A stretch of DNA of 6,497 bases from Gemmatimonadota bacterium. GTDB lineage: Bacteria; GCA-2686955. Within the stretch, counting starts at the first letter, position 1. Each line of letters starts with the position of its first letter. The notes under the pieces were generated by a model. It made no database searches and was not told the DNA's origin. It worked only from the letters and a program-made list of their open reading frames with translations. A program made the position numbers and the translations under genes. Of the stretch, positions 6,168 to 6,497 are shown piece after piece. The stretch lies in assembly GCA_002686955.1 (NCBI GenBank), contig NYZA01000234.1:1-6497 (forward strand). Direction: 5' to 3'.

Positions 6168-6497
6168 GCCCCGAGAGCCGTTTCCTCTCCGACCCAGGAG
6201 AGTTCAGCCGCGACGATTACTCTGGATTCCTGGGAGCTTGCTCTTCGCTCTTCTCACTCGGCAGATTCTGGGGCTGGACCCCGTCCGGGTGATGCTCGAT
6301 GAGACGACGATCAAGGCGGAGAACATTCCACCATACCACCCCCCTCCAATACCGCGGAAGCCAGGCCAATTTCGTGGAGAGAACACTGCTTCTGGCCCTA
6401 ACGACCGGCTATGTCGATGGATTCCTCGTGGCGTGGGAGGATCACTGCGAGAGCCCGACCAAGCCTGCGGATACTCCGGGCTATGCTCGCAGCCGTC
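6168..6497 (+). pseudogene. Partial, frameshifted second copy of the glycosidase gene, running off the window
   Basis: Direct-repeat copy of 1011-1343, starting abruptly at 6168 with no start codon; the same frame is closed upstream by TGA at 6137-6139. Read from 6167, it gives PESRFLSDPGEFSRDDY and continues to FWG. There one missing G (four instead of five at 6270-6273) shifts the frame, leading to TGA at 6290-6292. Two more single-base deletions, in the C-rich stretch near 6342 and in a C run near 6362, bring back the original frame, so the end again reads VDGFLVAWEDHCESPTKP. Most early differences from the intact copy are in third codon positions, showing that this copy was once a selected coding sequence. 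The putative nucleophile segment is still encoded, but in the shifted part. It is either a decayed 5'-truncated paralog or a functional paralog read with homopolymer errors. Confidence 0.82.

Noticed and set aside
6204-6386. Minus-strand 60-residue frame in the second glycosidase copy
   Set aside because: It is antisense to the plus-strand homologous segment, and the intact copy has an equivalent shadow frame at 1063-1248; both are by-products of the same coding sequence.
6168-6497. Second copy and 1011-1343 read as a transposon or insertion sequence
   Set aside because: The shared segment is internal glycosidase coding sequence, with no transposase, terminal inverted repeats or target duplications.
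1-6497. CRISPR array, tRNA, rRNA or prophage modules
   Set aside because: No regularly spaced short repeats, no cloverleaf or rRNA signature and no phage structural or integrase gene were seen anywhere in the window.

Overview
The window looks like GC-rich DNA (about 60% G+C by eye) from an uncultured or little-studied environmental bacterium. The gene style fits phyla rich in secreted, multi-domain carbohydrate-active and beta-helix proteins (Eisenbacteria/Latescibacteria-like bacteria, Planctomycetes, Acidobacteria, Myxococcota). This taxonomic guess is inference from protein style only; no marker gene, rRNA or tRNA is present.

Layout. (1) 8-3004, plus strand: a very large protein (998 residues as readable) with a clan GH-A-like TIM-barrel glycosidase domain, beta-sandwich regions and a C-terminal jelly-roll, carbohydrate-binding-like domain. 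Its 5' end is problematic. A run of eight C at 43-50 separates a good signal-peptide reading frame (ATG at 6) from the main frame, and one extra C would join them. (2) 3032-3065: a strong GC-rich hairpin. (3) 3095-4666, plus strand: a secreted right-handed parallel beta-helix protein with a C-terminal Ig-like domain, preceded by a clear AGGAG ribosome binding site. (4) 4716-5945, minus strand, convergent: a stand-alone AAA_14/DUF4143 ATPase with Walker A, Walker B and a C-terminal PD-(D/E)XK-like motif. A palindrome sits directly upstream of its start. (5) 5967-6167: no supported gene. (6) 6168-6497: a partial second copy of the glycosidase gene (matching 1011-1343), truncated at its left end, carrying three single-base deletions and running off the window.

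How it fits together. Genes 1 and 2 lie on the same strand and encode predicted exported proteins of the kinds that bind and cut polysaccharides, so they may form a small extracellular glycan-degradation unit. The ATPase is an unrelated accessory gene lying between two copies of the glycosidase sequence. The duplication, the abrupt left homology boundary and the uneven divergence of the second copy suggest a family of paralogous glycosidase genes that recombine. All the apparent frameshifts fall in or beside short homopolymers, so sequencing or assembly error is a serious alternative to real decay or phase variation.
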